Below, in pieces: positions 11,891 to 22,652 of a stretch of DNA of 64,000 bases; within the stretch, counting starts at the first letter, position 1; each line of letters begins with the position of its first letter. The position numbers were made by a program, and so were the translations under genes. This DNA is from Budorcas taxicolor (Eukaryota > Chordata > Mammalia > Artiodactyla > Bovidae): contig NC_068930.1 in NCBI RefSeq assembly GCF_023091745.1, positions 12,608,262-12,672,261 of the forward strand, written 5' to 3'. Below the pieces are notes generated by a model. That model did no database searches. It saw only the letters and a list, made by a program, of their open reading frames with translations, and was not told where the DNA came from.

Positions 11891-13284
11891 TTTTCTTTCT
11901 TTCATTTGCACTGGTGTAAAATCTTAGTAAATTAACTCAAGGCTTTTATTATGTAGGTAGCATTTGAACAACCAAGAATTAGTGAGGAGGCAGCATGAAA
12001 GGACTGATAAAAGAGGAGTTGGCTCTACCCATAATGCCATTTATATGTCCCTTGAATTAAAAGGATGGAATTAACTTTTAATCCTTGGGCTTTTTAAATA
12101 GCTGATGTTAACACAGAATGTATTACGCAGCCATTTTATTCAAATTTGCTCACTTAAAATGGGTAGAATGTTAACAACCATGATCGTATGTGGAAAGTGC
12201 AGCACGCTGTATTCATACACACAAGTGTTATATATTAAGATTCATTCCAAATAGCAATTTATGTAGTTGCAGTCAATTGCATAGTCAAGATTCCAGCTTG
12301 TTGTCAAAGACAAAACACTCCAAAGTCATTAACATCCGCTGCTGTGAGGAGGCCTATGTAAAACGAGTTGGGAGTCTCGTTGCCATTCCTAGTAGACAGG
12401 TGTGCACTTCAGAAAAGCCATCATCAGCTTTAGCGCCGCACAGAATGTGCATTGGCTGTTTGACTGCAGAGTATGGAGGCAAAATAGCCCCCAGAGGCGG
12501 CAGGTCTTGTACTCTTACAGGTGGCCTCTTATGGGGCGTGAGGGGGAGGATTGTCCAGGGAGCCGTGGAATCTTGCAGAGACAGATAAACAGATTTTTCT
12601 ATTTTCAACATTCTTGGTTCGACTCCGTTCTTGGCTCACTCAGTTTTCCAGATCCTTTTAAACCTAAGGCTACAAATTTTTGCTTTCAAAAGAAAAGGAA
12701 CTATGTTGCAAATGGTGATTTAAGATGAAAAGCAATAAAAGCCCATCATCTTTGATTTTTTTCTTTATATTTTTTTATGTAAAAATCGAAAGTTTTGTTT
12801 AGATAGAAGTTTGCCAATATGAAAAGCTGAATGATGAAACAAAAATTGATTCAGTTCCTTCTAATCATTTATATTAACCTCCCATACGTAGAATTCTTCA
12901 GGTAATTACAGAGAGGCTAGAGGAGATTCTTAAATGAGGACAAGTTCTCTGGTTTTTAAGAAGTTCGACTGGGCCTTGATTTTGATGCACATTGATTTTA
13001 GAAAGATTTTTCAGGACAGGTATTATTTATGTTGTGGGGGATGGCAGGGGGTACAAGTGTCCTTGCTCAAGGTAGTGGTGATACAAGAAAGTTTTAAAGT
13101 ATAGAAAGGCAGTCAGTATTTGCTATGTTGAAGTCATAATGAATCCAGTTAGAAAATAAATTCGAGTCTTCATCATCTTATTAGCAGAGAAACAACAGTA
13201 TGAATTTTATGCAATACTCCCTAGAAATCTAAGTAGCATCAGTGATTTGTTTAAAAGGTAATATGCTAATGGAACAAAAGGTTT

Positions 13285-13465
13285 AGAACTCAGGCAAACA
13301 TTTCTGAATTCCAATTTGAGCACTGGAACTCTGACCTCTAAAAAGTGATCTCACATTTTTTATTATTTGTTTCTTCGTCTCTAAAACAGGTGACAATACC
13401 GATGTGTAAATGCTGCAGTGAGAATTCTATTAATAAGACAGTGTATAAGTTTCTAAATCAGAATA
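13285..13465 (+). mobile_element. MIR SINE
   Basis: The order AACTCTGACCTC, TTTGTTTCTTCGTCTCTAAAA, GGTGACAATACC and GTGAGAATTCTATTAATAAGAC follows the MIR sense strand (gaccttgg, ctcatctgtaaaatggg, ataatacc, gaggatta). It is strongly diverged. Confidence 0.6.
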
Positions 13466-13698
13466 CGTATTCCATAGTTCACTCCTCTTCTGGTCCTCCT
13501 TTTATTTTTGCTCACCTCTTATCCTACCTCTTCATTTAGCTAATGAAGCAAAATTCCCACTTGGATAATAGAAGGTATAATAGTATGATTACTTTTGTTC
13601 TTCCAGTGTGGAACTTGATAATAGAATTCCTCAATAATAAATACCTGAGGAAAGAATAAATGAATGAGAAAAAAATCAGACAATGTTTTAATTATTGA

Positions 13699-13906
13699 GG
13701 GTTCCCTGGTAGCTTAGCTGGTAAAGAATCTGACTGCAGTGCAGGAGACCACACTTCTACCCCTGAGTCAGGAAGATTCCCTGGAGAAGGGATAAGCTAC
13801 CCACTCTAGTCTTCCTGCCTGGAGAATCCCCATGGACAGAGGAGCCTGACGGGCTACAGTCCATGGGGTCGTGAAGAGTCGGATACAATTGAGAGACAGC
13901 GCTGCA
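13699..13906 (+). mobile_element. Bov-tA SINE
   Basis: Complete element from GGGTTCCCTGGTAGCTTAGC through AGGAGACCACA, GCCTGGAGAATCCC and ACAGAGGAGCCTGACGGGC to the terminal GAGAGACAGC. The target-site duplication TAATTATTGA is perfect (13689-13698 and 13907-13916). Confidence 0.95.
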
Positions 13907-14090
13907 TAATTATTGAAGATACTCATGTATTATACTAAAGGCTTCATGATGAAACATATTTGTAAAATTTCCAGGCTACAACTAAGCATGGCATAATTAT
14001 TGAAGATGCTTATGATTTACATATATATATATATTATAATAATAAACATGATGAAACATAATTCTGAAGTTTCCAGACCAGAATGGTTTG
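13904..14090 (+). repeat. Diverged tandem duplication, about 87-bp period
   Basis: GCATAATTATTGAAGAT occurs at 13904-13920 and again at 13991-14007. The following parts match in order: a TAT-rich stretch, then CATGATGAAACATA, then a TTTCCAG block. The second unit carries an (AT)n expansion. The first unit begins exactly at the 3' target-site duplication of the Bov-tA. Confidence 0.8.
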
Positions 14091-14447
14091 GAGTCATTTA
14101 AGATTCAACACACTTCTTTAGAGATACTATGTGGTTTACGTATCGCTTAACACCAAATTGTGATTATATGTAAGTTCTGCATGAAATCAGATAGGATTTA
14201 ATGTATTTTTGAAATTAGTTTATTTTCCATGGAAGCAAAGTGATGACTTAACTACTAAATTTTGTCTGATTTCCCATTTGAATCAAAAGTACCTTGACAA
14301 TGAAAATTGGTGAAAATGAAATAGGAGAAAGTTGAGAGACACTATTTTAACCTACATAATTAATGTCTTTCATAATACAAAACCTTTTCTGATTTAGGGT
14401 GATAGTCATTTTTAATGGAATGACTTAAAGGCAATTCTGTGAAATAA

Positions 14448-14817
14448 TAGTTCCATGTGGAATAACAGAGAAAGACTCTTGAGGGTCCCTTGGACAGCAA
14501 GGAGATCACACCAGTCAATCCTAATGGAAAACAATCCTGAATATTCATTGGAAGGACTGAAGCTGAAGCTGAAACGCCAATACTTTGGCCACCTGATGCG
14601 AAGAATTGACTCATTTGAAAAGACCCTGATGCTGGGAAAGATTGAAGGCAGGAAGAGCAGGGGACAACAGAGGATCAGATGGTTGGATGGCATCACCGAG
14701 TCTATGGACATCAGTTTGAATAAGCTCCAGGAGTTGATGATGGACAAGAAAGCCTGGCGTGCTGCAGTCCATGGGGCTGCAAAGAGTCAGACAGGACTGA
14801 ACAACTGAAATGACTGA
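14448..14817 (+). mobile_element. BovB LINE 3' end
   Basis: Sense BovB fragment of about 370 bp, with TACTTTGGCCACCTGATGCG, ATGCTGGGAAAGATTGAAGG and GGATGGCATCACCGAGTC. Its frame encodes about 117 residues of the C-terminal tail of the reverse-transcriptase protein (YFGHLMRRIDSFEKTLMLGK), with no catalytic domain. Short TGAAATAA words at 14440-14447 and 14818-14825 may be the target-site duplication. Confidence 0.95.
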
Positions 14818-16135
14818 TGAAATAACGCAGGTTCAATTGTATGCGTCATAAGAGAATTCATTTGACTAATCCTTGATTAGAGCTAAACTATCCTGAAGAT
14901 TGGTCTTTAGAGTCCTCCAAAGACTTGATTCCATAGTTATCAATGTGGAAAACTACTCTAACAGGAGACTTGGTCAAAGATGTCAGAAATTCAAATGTTT
15001 GTTTTCCATGAGACTTTAAAAGACTGATCATCTGTTCTTTAATTAGAGGAACTGAAAATCTGACTAACGATAGTTGTTTCTGTCATTTCATTTCAACATG
15101 TTTTTCTTTTTTAAATCCTTAGACAAAGAGTCTAAAAATTAATTTTGTCCATGCCTCAATTTTTTTTTTTTTAACCAGCCAACTTTTAAGGGTTTGCATT
15201 TTATCTCCAAAAAACAAAACGGTACTTCTCATGCCTCACTTCCCAGTTTTTTTCCCCATCTTTCTTCCTTTTCCTTCACCTAATCAGTGACATTTTTATC
15301 TAACAGATAATGTTAAAAGAGAGCTTTAATAGGCACTATTCAAACAGATAAGCCATGGTTCTTTTGTTCAAAGAAAAACATTTTCTTTATGGGTTACTTT
15401 CTCATCATATTGAGTCTTAGAATTCTTGGGGTTCAGTCTTTGTATTTTGGAGTATTCATAACTGATGACCCGCAATCAACTTCCATCTTGGATAAACTTG
15501 TCGAATGTTTCATGAGTGTATAATGTAACCAGATAACTGGCTTTGGCACATGAAGTTTTTAAAGATCCAGAGCTACTTGAGACAATTAAAATGCTGGAAA
15601 GCCCTAACAAAAAATATTTGTTTTGTGTAGAAGGAATTTATAAAAATGACAGCATACAACTTTGGAATACAATTGTCCATTATGTTCTCAGGCTATGATC
15701 ATGAGATCAAAACCAAAATACTCTTAAGTATAATTCCGTGAGTTAAAGTCAGGAATATATATATAAAGTCCCTCATAAGCCCTGACGTTTTTTGGGACAC
15801 ATCTAACCGTAAGTATAGTAGAAGAGATTCCTCCACTACAAGAAGTTTAAATAGGCCTTTCCTGGACGCATCTAACCATAAGCACAGTAGAAGAGATTTC
15901 TATTCTCTTCTAGCACAAGCTTCATTAAATATTTAGACAACTATGCCAATGAACAAAAGTCCAGGGATTGGCTGGCTAGCAGGTTGGTTAACACTGTTTC
16001 CAATAAGGAGGTGAATAGTTCTCACAGAGGCTTATTTCTGTCGGTATAATATACTGTCTATTCTGACAACTAGGCAGGAAAAGTCTATTTAAATCTGTTT
16101 TTGAAGTTTTATAATGTTTTCCTTTCTATTATTGG
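14818..16135. other. About 1.3 kb without genes
   Basis: AT-rich single-copy DNA. The only structure I see is the 69-bp-spaced duplication at 15796-15900. Confidence 0.5.
15796..15900 (+). repeat. Short direct duplication, 69-bp spacing
   Basis: A 35-bp segment at 15796-15830 containing CATCTAACCGTAAG and AGTAGAAGAGATT recurs at 15865-15900 with about four substitutions. The spacer shows no clear repeat. Confidence 0.85.
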
Positions 16136-16570
16136 AACTAAAGCTAAAAACATGTGTGTGTGTGCTTTTTAAAATAGTATTTATATGTGTGTGTCTTATT
16201 TCTGCATCCATTCAGCCAGTCTCTGTCTCTTGGTTGCATTTAATACGTTTACATTTAAGGCAATTATTGATATGTATGCTGCCATCTCCATTTTCTTAAT
16301 TGTTTGGGGTTTGGTTTTGCAGGCCTTTTTTCTTCCCTTTTTTTGTTCTCTTCTTTTGTGGTTTGATGACCATTTTTAATGTTGTGTTTGGGTTGCTTTT
16401 TATTTTTTATATGTGTGTATCTATTGTAGTTATTGAGTTCACTGTTCCCATGAGGTTTATATATAGGAGTCTATATATGTACAAGGTTGTGTTAAGTCGT
16501 TGGTCTCTTTCCCATTGGTTTGGATTTCTAGCAACTAAATCTGTTGCTTTTAAAGAGTTGACTCTGCCTT
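16136..16570 (-). mobile_element. Old L1 fragment (ORF2 end / 3' region)
   Basis: The plus strand carries the antisense L1 landmarks CAGTCTCTGTCTCTTGGTTG, GTTTACATTTAAGGCAATTATTGA and CCCATGAGGTTTATATATAG. It is diverged, and the frames that cross it are not functional. Confidence 0.7.
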
Positions 16571-17724
16571 TCTAGCAGAAATTTATCTTAAGGAAAAAAC
16601 CCTCAGATGAACAAAGGCCTTAAACAAAATGATTTAATTGCATTATTATTTATAGAATTATTATTTTAATATTAAATAAAATATTTTCTATAACCCAAAA
16701 TGTTCAGAAGATGAAATATTAAGTGGTCAAATAAAAAATATATTTATAAAGATTCTCATAATATATAATATACATATAATATATAATATTGACTGAAAAA
16801 AAGTATACCATACTTTACATATGACATGATCTTGACTCTATAAAAAAGAAAAATACAAGGATAAATAGAAGAGAATCAATAAAGTAAATAAAACACAAGG
16901 ATAAATAACAGTGTCAAAACAGCTATTCTCCTTGAGCTGGAAGCTAAGATTATGCAAGCTTTTCTACTCACATCTACTTTTCATTGTAATACCTTTATAA
17001 GTAAACTAAAGTAAATAACTGGAGAAAGAATTCTTCAACATGATTATTCAAAGCAGTTTCTTTGTGGCGATGTGACCACAGTTGATGATATAAAAAAAAA
17101 AAAAATTATACAACATGGATGTGCACCTGTCTTCAGCCCATCACCTCTTTACAAATCCAGAATAACACAACCGATGAACCAAGTTGGAAAGCAGCACTGG
17201 GCCCTGAAAACAGGCTCCTCTGCTGAACTAGAAACAAGTTTAGAACATCTTTCTCTAGTTCCTTTTCTAAGTGGTAATGTGAATTATTATAGATTAGATG
17301 TGCAAAGTTCCTTGCCCTCATTCTTTAGTTTGGAAGTAAAAGACATACCTCGATAGAAATGGTGCAAGAAATGATAAATCCAAAACCAAAGAAACAAACA
17401 CCAAGGCCTGAAAACTGAGCCCTTCCTCACAAGCAATTCCAGGTTCACTGACCACACTCTTGCAAGATTTCAATTCACATATTTCTTTGCTGTCCCCATC
17501 TCCCATGATTCTCCTCACCTTCTAGAATGCACATGCTCCCTCTCTCCCTCTCTCTGTCACACACACAGAGTATTGCCTCCACATTAGAGTGTGCCATTAG
17601 CAATTCTGTTTTCCTTTTGAGCACACAAAGAGCTTCTTGGGCTTTTAAATAAATTTCTCAAACAATATTTTTGTGGGAGGCTTACTTAATTTCCAACTCT
17701 CTAACTTAAATCTAACCCTTTCTC

Positions 17725-17805
17725 CAAGTAAGGAAGCTAAAGCTGAGAGATTAAGCCACATTCTGAAGATCACAAAGTCAGCAGTGGAAGCCAGACCAGA
17801 ATACA
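17725..17805 (-). mobile_element. MIR fragment
   Basis: The plus strand reads AAGTAAGGAAGCTAAAGCTG, AGATTAAGCCACATTCTG, AAGATCACAAAGTCAGCAGTGG, the antisense of the MIR core. Confidence 0.65.
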
Positions 17806-18316
17806 TTCCAATGGTGGTATTTCCCTTAAGAGATGCCTGTCACTTTTAATCTACACGGTTAGAGTTTCCACCCACTAAGCCTTAAGTCTCAGCAATACAT
17901 ATTAAATGAATATTAGATAGTGTGCTCATTGGCCAGACTTTGAGGTGTTAGAGCTCTCTGCCCACCAGTCTAAAGAAAATTAAGCTTCTTTGAAGGAAAT
18001 GTGGTCTCTATTAGTAAAGGGTTAAACACAGATTATGCAAATAAAGATATTGTCATTTGTCCCCTCTGTTCATTCCGAGAGCTGCTTTTCTGTTGTTGTT
18101 TTTCTTCTCCTCCAATTGAGAGATTAACCTGGTCCCAATTGAAATGGCAGTCCATATCATACCTTGCCTTGATCTCACAGCATGGCTAATAGCAGCTGGG
18201 GCCCGCCAAGCAAGCGTCTTTATTTTTTCTTTATTGTTCCAGACTACACATCCGTGAACCTTCAGCATGTTATGTACTTAACCATGGTCAGGTTGATGTC
18301 ATTATTTTCTGATTGT

Positions 18317-18330
18317 CCGGGAGCTCCCGG
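18317..18330. other. 14-bp perfect palindrome
   Basis: CCGGGAGCTCCCGG is self-complementary and holds two CpGs in a CpG-poor region. It may be a protein-binding site or chance. Confidence 0.6.
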
Positions 18331-20118
18331 GGTACTGGCCCACATTGACGGAGAAGGCTGGCATGCTCTTTGTAGGGTAACCTTTGAAAAAGAAGCCCCT
18401 TGACCACCTGCATGCTTAGCCTAGGGCTGTGACATTGCACTGGGCCAATTGGTGTGCTTCAAAACACATATTAGCACCAGTTGGGCTTGTTCATCTTGCT
18501 TTTTAATTTTCACTTGGTCTTGTTAGATAAACCTTATCTGTGCCACAAGCAAATGCTTCACAGAGCAGATTTTTCAAGATCTCAGCAAGAAGATCTGGTT
18601 TGTGTGGGTCAGTGTGTGCTTTGTCTAAACCTAAGCGTAGCCATTCCTCACCTTCCCCGCCTCTTTTTCGTAGTTTTTCCCCCTGTTGCCTATCCATATG
18701 CCTACGTCGCTAGCCAGGCTAGTCCGAAGCAGGCACATGAGGACAGAGGAGCAAGCAGAGTGGGGCAAAGTGCTTCTCTGCATGAACCATCTCCACACTT
18801 AGCTTTTACAATCCTGTAAAAATTGGTCTACTTGTTATCAGTTCAGACTGGAAAGCAAGCAGCCCTCGATCGCCTCGGGCTTTGATGTAAGCACCCCTGA
18901 CTATTTCTGTTTAAACTCTAGCGGATGGAAGACACCTATAAAGATATTAATTAGCTCCAGTTGTCACCAGATGTGGTTTACATTCTCCGAGCCGGCTCTG
19001 AAATACTGGAATTTTTATTAGGCAAGGTAATGTTTATGGCTCTCATTAAAGTCTGAGTCATAAAAGACTGAGGATGAGATTGGAAGGGCTGGGGAGCGGG
19101 AGAGAGTTTTCTCTTTGTTTATCAACTTTCAAAAATCCGAAAGACCTGTGCTTTAGATTTGACTGGCATGTTAACTTTGAGGAATCTGGCAAGAGTCTTA
19201 TGGTGTTTACACTTTGAGGAAACCCTTTGAGTTATACTACATAAAATGACTGGTTTGTGTCAGAATTATGAGTTACATTTATATGCTTAATTATAAGAAT
19301 GTCAGCAGGGTTGCACTGCACCGTGTAAGAGAATTCAATACTAATTGTCATTGGACTGGATACTTGTTTATGGGATATATGAAGACAAAAGGAATTAATC
19401 ATTTATTCAAAATGGGTGAACAGCACTTCTTAACTGGCAGAGCAGGGTGGCAGGGAGAGGAAGAGAATCCAAAAATATCTTCCGAACACTTTTTTTCTCC
19501 AATGGTCCCCTTTCAGCCCATTAGGACTCTTAGGAAATACTTTTGCTAATTTTTCTTTTGGAGGAATAAGAAAGTAATGGCTAAAACACATTACCAGACT
19601 ATTTACTTTAATTTTTTTTTTTAATTTGAGAAAGATTTGCAGTCCAAACTGGCTACTCAGATTCCTTCAATAGCTTCCCTGACCTCCTTTTGAAGTTCCC
19701 CCTCATCAAACCTACACACATAATAAGACAGACCCAATTCTTCTGCCGGCCCCCGTGATAATTCATGGTCCCTGAATGGAATCTGTCTTCGGCTTGAATC
19801 CTCTGATGACTTACATCAGTGCATCCGATTTACAGTTTCATAAGATCTTTGGAGATTTTAAATGATATTCAGAAATATGCTTATGCATTTTTAAAAGATT
19901 CCTTTTTCCCATCTGAACTCTTTTAACAAAGGTATTACACTAAGTACAAAAGCTGTCCAATTTTTTCCAACCTTTTGGTTCTTTCTAAAACACAGTCATT
20001 TTGTTAGACATTGAAAATGTCTTGATTTAGTTGTCTTGCTATTTTGGGCCTGTCCTGCCCCCTGCAGTGGTAATAAGGATGGGGGTTCCTGCTGGGCCCT
20101 GAAGAATACCATTTCACG

Positions 20119-20138
20119 GCCGCCACAGAGCTGGCGGC
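20119..20138. other. GC-rich hairpin inside a candidate conserved element
   Basis: GCCGCCA (20119-20125) pairs perfectly with TGGCGGC (20132-20138) around a 6-nt loop. A TTTTATTTATGG run follows, resembling a Hox/Cdx-type site on one strand. Confidence 0.55.
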
Positions 20139-20747
20139 TTTTATTTATGGAGCCAAGAAAATGAATGGGTATTAGTGTCCAAACATTTCAACATGCTCCC
20201 GCGGCCATGCACAAAAGGGACTGATTTGCAGCAAATTTCCACTTATTTTCCAAAAGTATTTACCTTACCGAAGCTTGGCTGATCACTATAATGGCATAGC
20301 TTAGGGGAAAAAAAAATGACCATTTCAGAACCCAATTTATATATATATATTTCTGAACCTTAAAAGTGTTCTACTTTTTCTGAATAAAGATAATACCCTT
20401 GGTTGCTAGGCTTTTATGGATATATGGATAAATCTAAGGTGCTCACGTTTGTAGTTCTCATTGTCATTTTCAATTCAAACAAGAAAAGACCTCGCACAGT
20501 CCAAGCAAAGATAGTTCGTATCAGCAGATAGAGGCTAGACATAAGGGAGCCTGCTACAAGCACGCAGGGTCATCCTTGGTCACTTCCCGAGAGCAAGTCC
20601 AGCATTTTAATGTTTGGAATTCGGTCTTAGAATTGAAGGCTAACATGTTCTAGAACTATGCTTACAATTCAACTTCAGACTAATTGGTGGGTAACCCTGC
20701 GATGCTATGAAGTCACTTTACCTTTTACATTGTGCAATTCACTCCTT

Positions 20748-20815
20748 TTATCAATAAATATTCATTGAGCACCTACTGTGTGCCAGGCATTTGAAACCAG
20801 CCTTGCAGAGATATT
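20748..20815 (-). mobile_element. L2/MIR 3'-end fragment
   Basis: CAATAAATATTCATTGAGCA followed by CCTACTGTGTGCCAGGCAT is the antisense of the shared L2/MIR-type 3' terminus. Confidence 0.75.
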
Positions 20816-20899
20816 AAAATAGGTTACCCGTAGCTTTTCAAGAACTTTGCTCAGGGTGTCTACACCCTCTGCTCAGGCAGATGCTTTGGAGATCCTCCA

Positions 20900-21220
20900 T
20901 CCATTCTGCAAGCCCTGTCTCTGAGCATTCTCTGAATATGGCATTGCCTTCTCAGCACTGGACTTTGGTTCTCTCTTCTTGGAACACAAGAAATATCTCT
21001 TGTACAAAGCAAAATTCCTGCTGTCTAATTCCAGCCAAAAGATCCATTCTTATATAACCAGCACCCGCCCCCCGGGTCCCTACTGTGAGCCTAAAATCTC
21101 CTTTCTCTGAGCGCCATCACTACTGTCACGTTATTTGTATGCATGGACTACTGGACAATAAACCATCCGAGGGGTGAATGAATCCTGGTCACCTTCCCTA
21201 AGACTTGTGTGCACTTTGCA
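20900..21220 (+). mobile_element. Possible diverged L2
   Basis: GGCATTGCCTTCTCAGCACT and TCTTCTTGGAACAC, and the later CCATCACTACTGTCACGTTA, recall sense L2 text. The match is weak and by eye. A palindrome CTCCCGCGGGAG lies just beyond at 21234-21245. Confidence 0.35.
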
Positions 21221-21589
21221 CAAAGCAGACGCTCTCCCGCGGGAGGCCTTGATGAAGGAATGAGTCTGTCATCTCATACATCCCTCCTGTTATCTTTCCT
21301 ATTCCACAAGAGGCAAGATTTACAAATTAAAGTGATGTGTGAATTTTCTCTTCTTCCTGTTCTTCCAAAATCCATGTTGTCTTTTCTAACATTTATGGCA
21401 ATGACACCATGGCTGTAAATCTCCTGGTCACTGTTCCCAAGGTCACTATTTTCTTGCCCAAACGTCTATGCAGAATAGAATGATAATCTGTCCAGCTCTA
21501 AGTTGCAAAAATGTTACTCACAATACAAGATGTTATTATAGCATAAGAAATGCGAAATAAATGAAAGAAGCAAAACCAGGAATTATTTC

Positions 21590-21738
21590 ATTCTAACTCC
21601 ATTAACTACTAGTCATGTGACTTTGTTTTGATTGCTTAATTCTCTGTACTTCAGTTTCTTCATCTGCAGAATGGGGCAATAATCATAGAAACTTCATGAA
21701 GTTGCTGTGTGAAGTTAGGGAGTTGGAATATAAACAAT
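21590..21738 (+). mobile_element. MIR SINE, 5' part (split)
   Basis: Sense MIR: CTAGTCATGTGACTTTG, then CTTAATTCTCTGTACTTCAG, TTCTTCATCTGCAGAATGGG, CAATAATCATAGA. A Bov-tA follows, and the MIR end resumes after it. Confidence 0.8.
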
Positions 21739-21965
21739 GGGCTTCCCAGGAGTGCTGGTGGTAGAGAACCCGCCTGCCAACGCAGGGTGTATACGAGACT
21801 TGAGTTTGATCCCTGGGCTGAGAAGATCCCCTGGAGGATCTTCCCCACTCCAGCAGTCTTGCCAGAGGAATCCCATGGACAGAGGAGCCTGGCGGGCTAC
21901 AGGCCATAGGGTCGCAAAGAGCTGGACGTGGCTGAAGCGACTTAGCATGCAAGCACTCAAGCACG
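21739..21965 (+). mobile_element. Bov-tA SINE inserted in a MIR
   Basis: Sense Bov-tA from GGGCTTCCCAGGAGTGCTGG, through TGATCCCTGGGCTGAGAAGA and ACAGAGGAGCCTGGCGGGC, to GAAGCGACTTAGCATGCAAG. It separates the MIR body from its 3' tail. Confidence 0.93.
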
Positions 21966-22000
21966 TACAGAAATTGCTCAACAAATATTAATGGTTATCT
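21966..22000 (+). mobile_element. MIR SINE, 3' tail (split)
   Basis: TTGCTCAACAAATATTAATGG matches the MIR terminus (gctcaataaatgttagtt) and continues the element broken at 21738. Confidence 0.65.
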
Positions 22001-22263
22001 CATATTTGAAAATGTATAAATTTTAATTTACAGTAAACAAGTTTTACTTGCAGTCTTTGAATAAGAGATAATAAATCTCTCAGGTGTATCTTCTCCAATC
22101 AAAACCACTTCAGCCAATGATACCATACTGCCTTTCCATATAACGAGATCAATTTTGGAAAAGCTTCTTCCGGCAAGTTTTGTCACGTAGGCTTCTGATG
22201 CCCTGGGTCACGTCTAGTCTGGGCTCATTGGTTGGACCACTCCCATCATATCTGGGTCTGTAC

Positions 22264-22652
22264 TCAGTTCAGTTCAGTTCAGTTCAGTCGCTCAGTCGTG
22301 TCCGACTCTTTGCGACCCCATGAATCGCAGCACGCCAGGCCTCCCTGTTCATCACCATCTCCCGGGGTTCACTCAGACTCATTTCCATCGAGTCCGTGAT
22401 GCCATCCAGCCATCTCATCCTGGGTCGTCCCCTTCTCCTCCTGCCCCCAATCCCTCCCAGCATCAGAGTCTTTTCCAATGAGTCAGCTCTTCGCATGAGG
22501 TGGCCAAAGTACTGGAGTTTCAGCTTTGGCATCATTCCTTCCAAAGAAATCCCAGAGCTAATCTCCTTCAGAATGGACTGGTTGGATCTCCTTGCAGCCC
22601 AAGGGACTCTCAAGAGTCTTCTCCAACATCACAGTTCAAAAGCATCAATTCA
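22264..22652 (-). mobile_element. BovB LINE 3' end with (AGTTC)n tail
   Basis: Antisense BovB of about 390 bp. The plus-strand left edge is five TCAGT-type pentamers, the BovB 3' simple-repeat tail, followed by CGCTCAGTCGTGTCCGACTC. The antisense frame encodes a 109-residue tail of the ORF (QYFGHLMRRADSLEKTLMLG). Sequence is close to what I recall of young BovB copies. Confidence 0.96.

Larger units (their letters stand above)
6650..13284. other. 6.6-kb repeat-poor block, candidate conserved non-coding DNA
   Basis: No young SINE or LINE is visible over more than 6 kb, against one every 1-2 kb elsewhere in the window. The DNA is AT-rich with homeodomain-type TAATTA/AATTA words and short inverted repeats, and has no exon-like frames. 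Simple tracts occur: (GT)7 at about 9527-9540, (CTT)n at about 10077-10094, and T tracts at 10840 and 10951. This is the texture of a conserved regulatory desert, but conservation cannot be shown from one sequence. Confidence 0.4.
16571..20747. other. 4.2-kb repeat-poor block, candidate conserved non-coding DNA
   Basis: Only one MIR remnant is visible. Parts around 18030-18480, 18940-19120 and 20080-20290 have mixed composition, isolated CpGs, and CCAAT-like and TTTATGG-like words, as seen in conserved enhancers. No exon-like frame is supported. Confidence 0.4.

Noticed and set aside
12190..12588. 132-codon frame in the repeat-poor block
   Set aside because: No recognisable domain; composition follows the surrounding DNA and the frame overlaps equally long frames on both strands.
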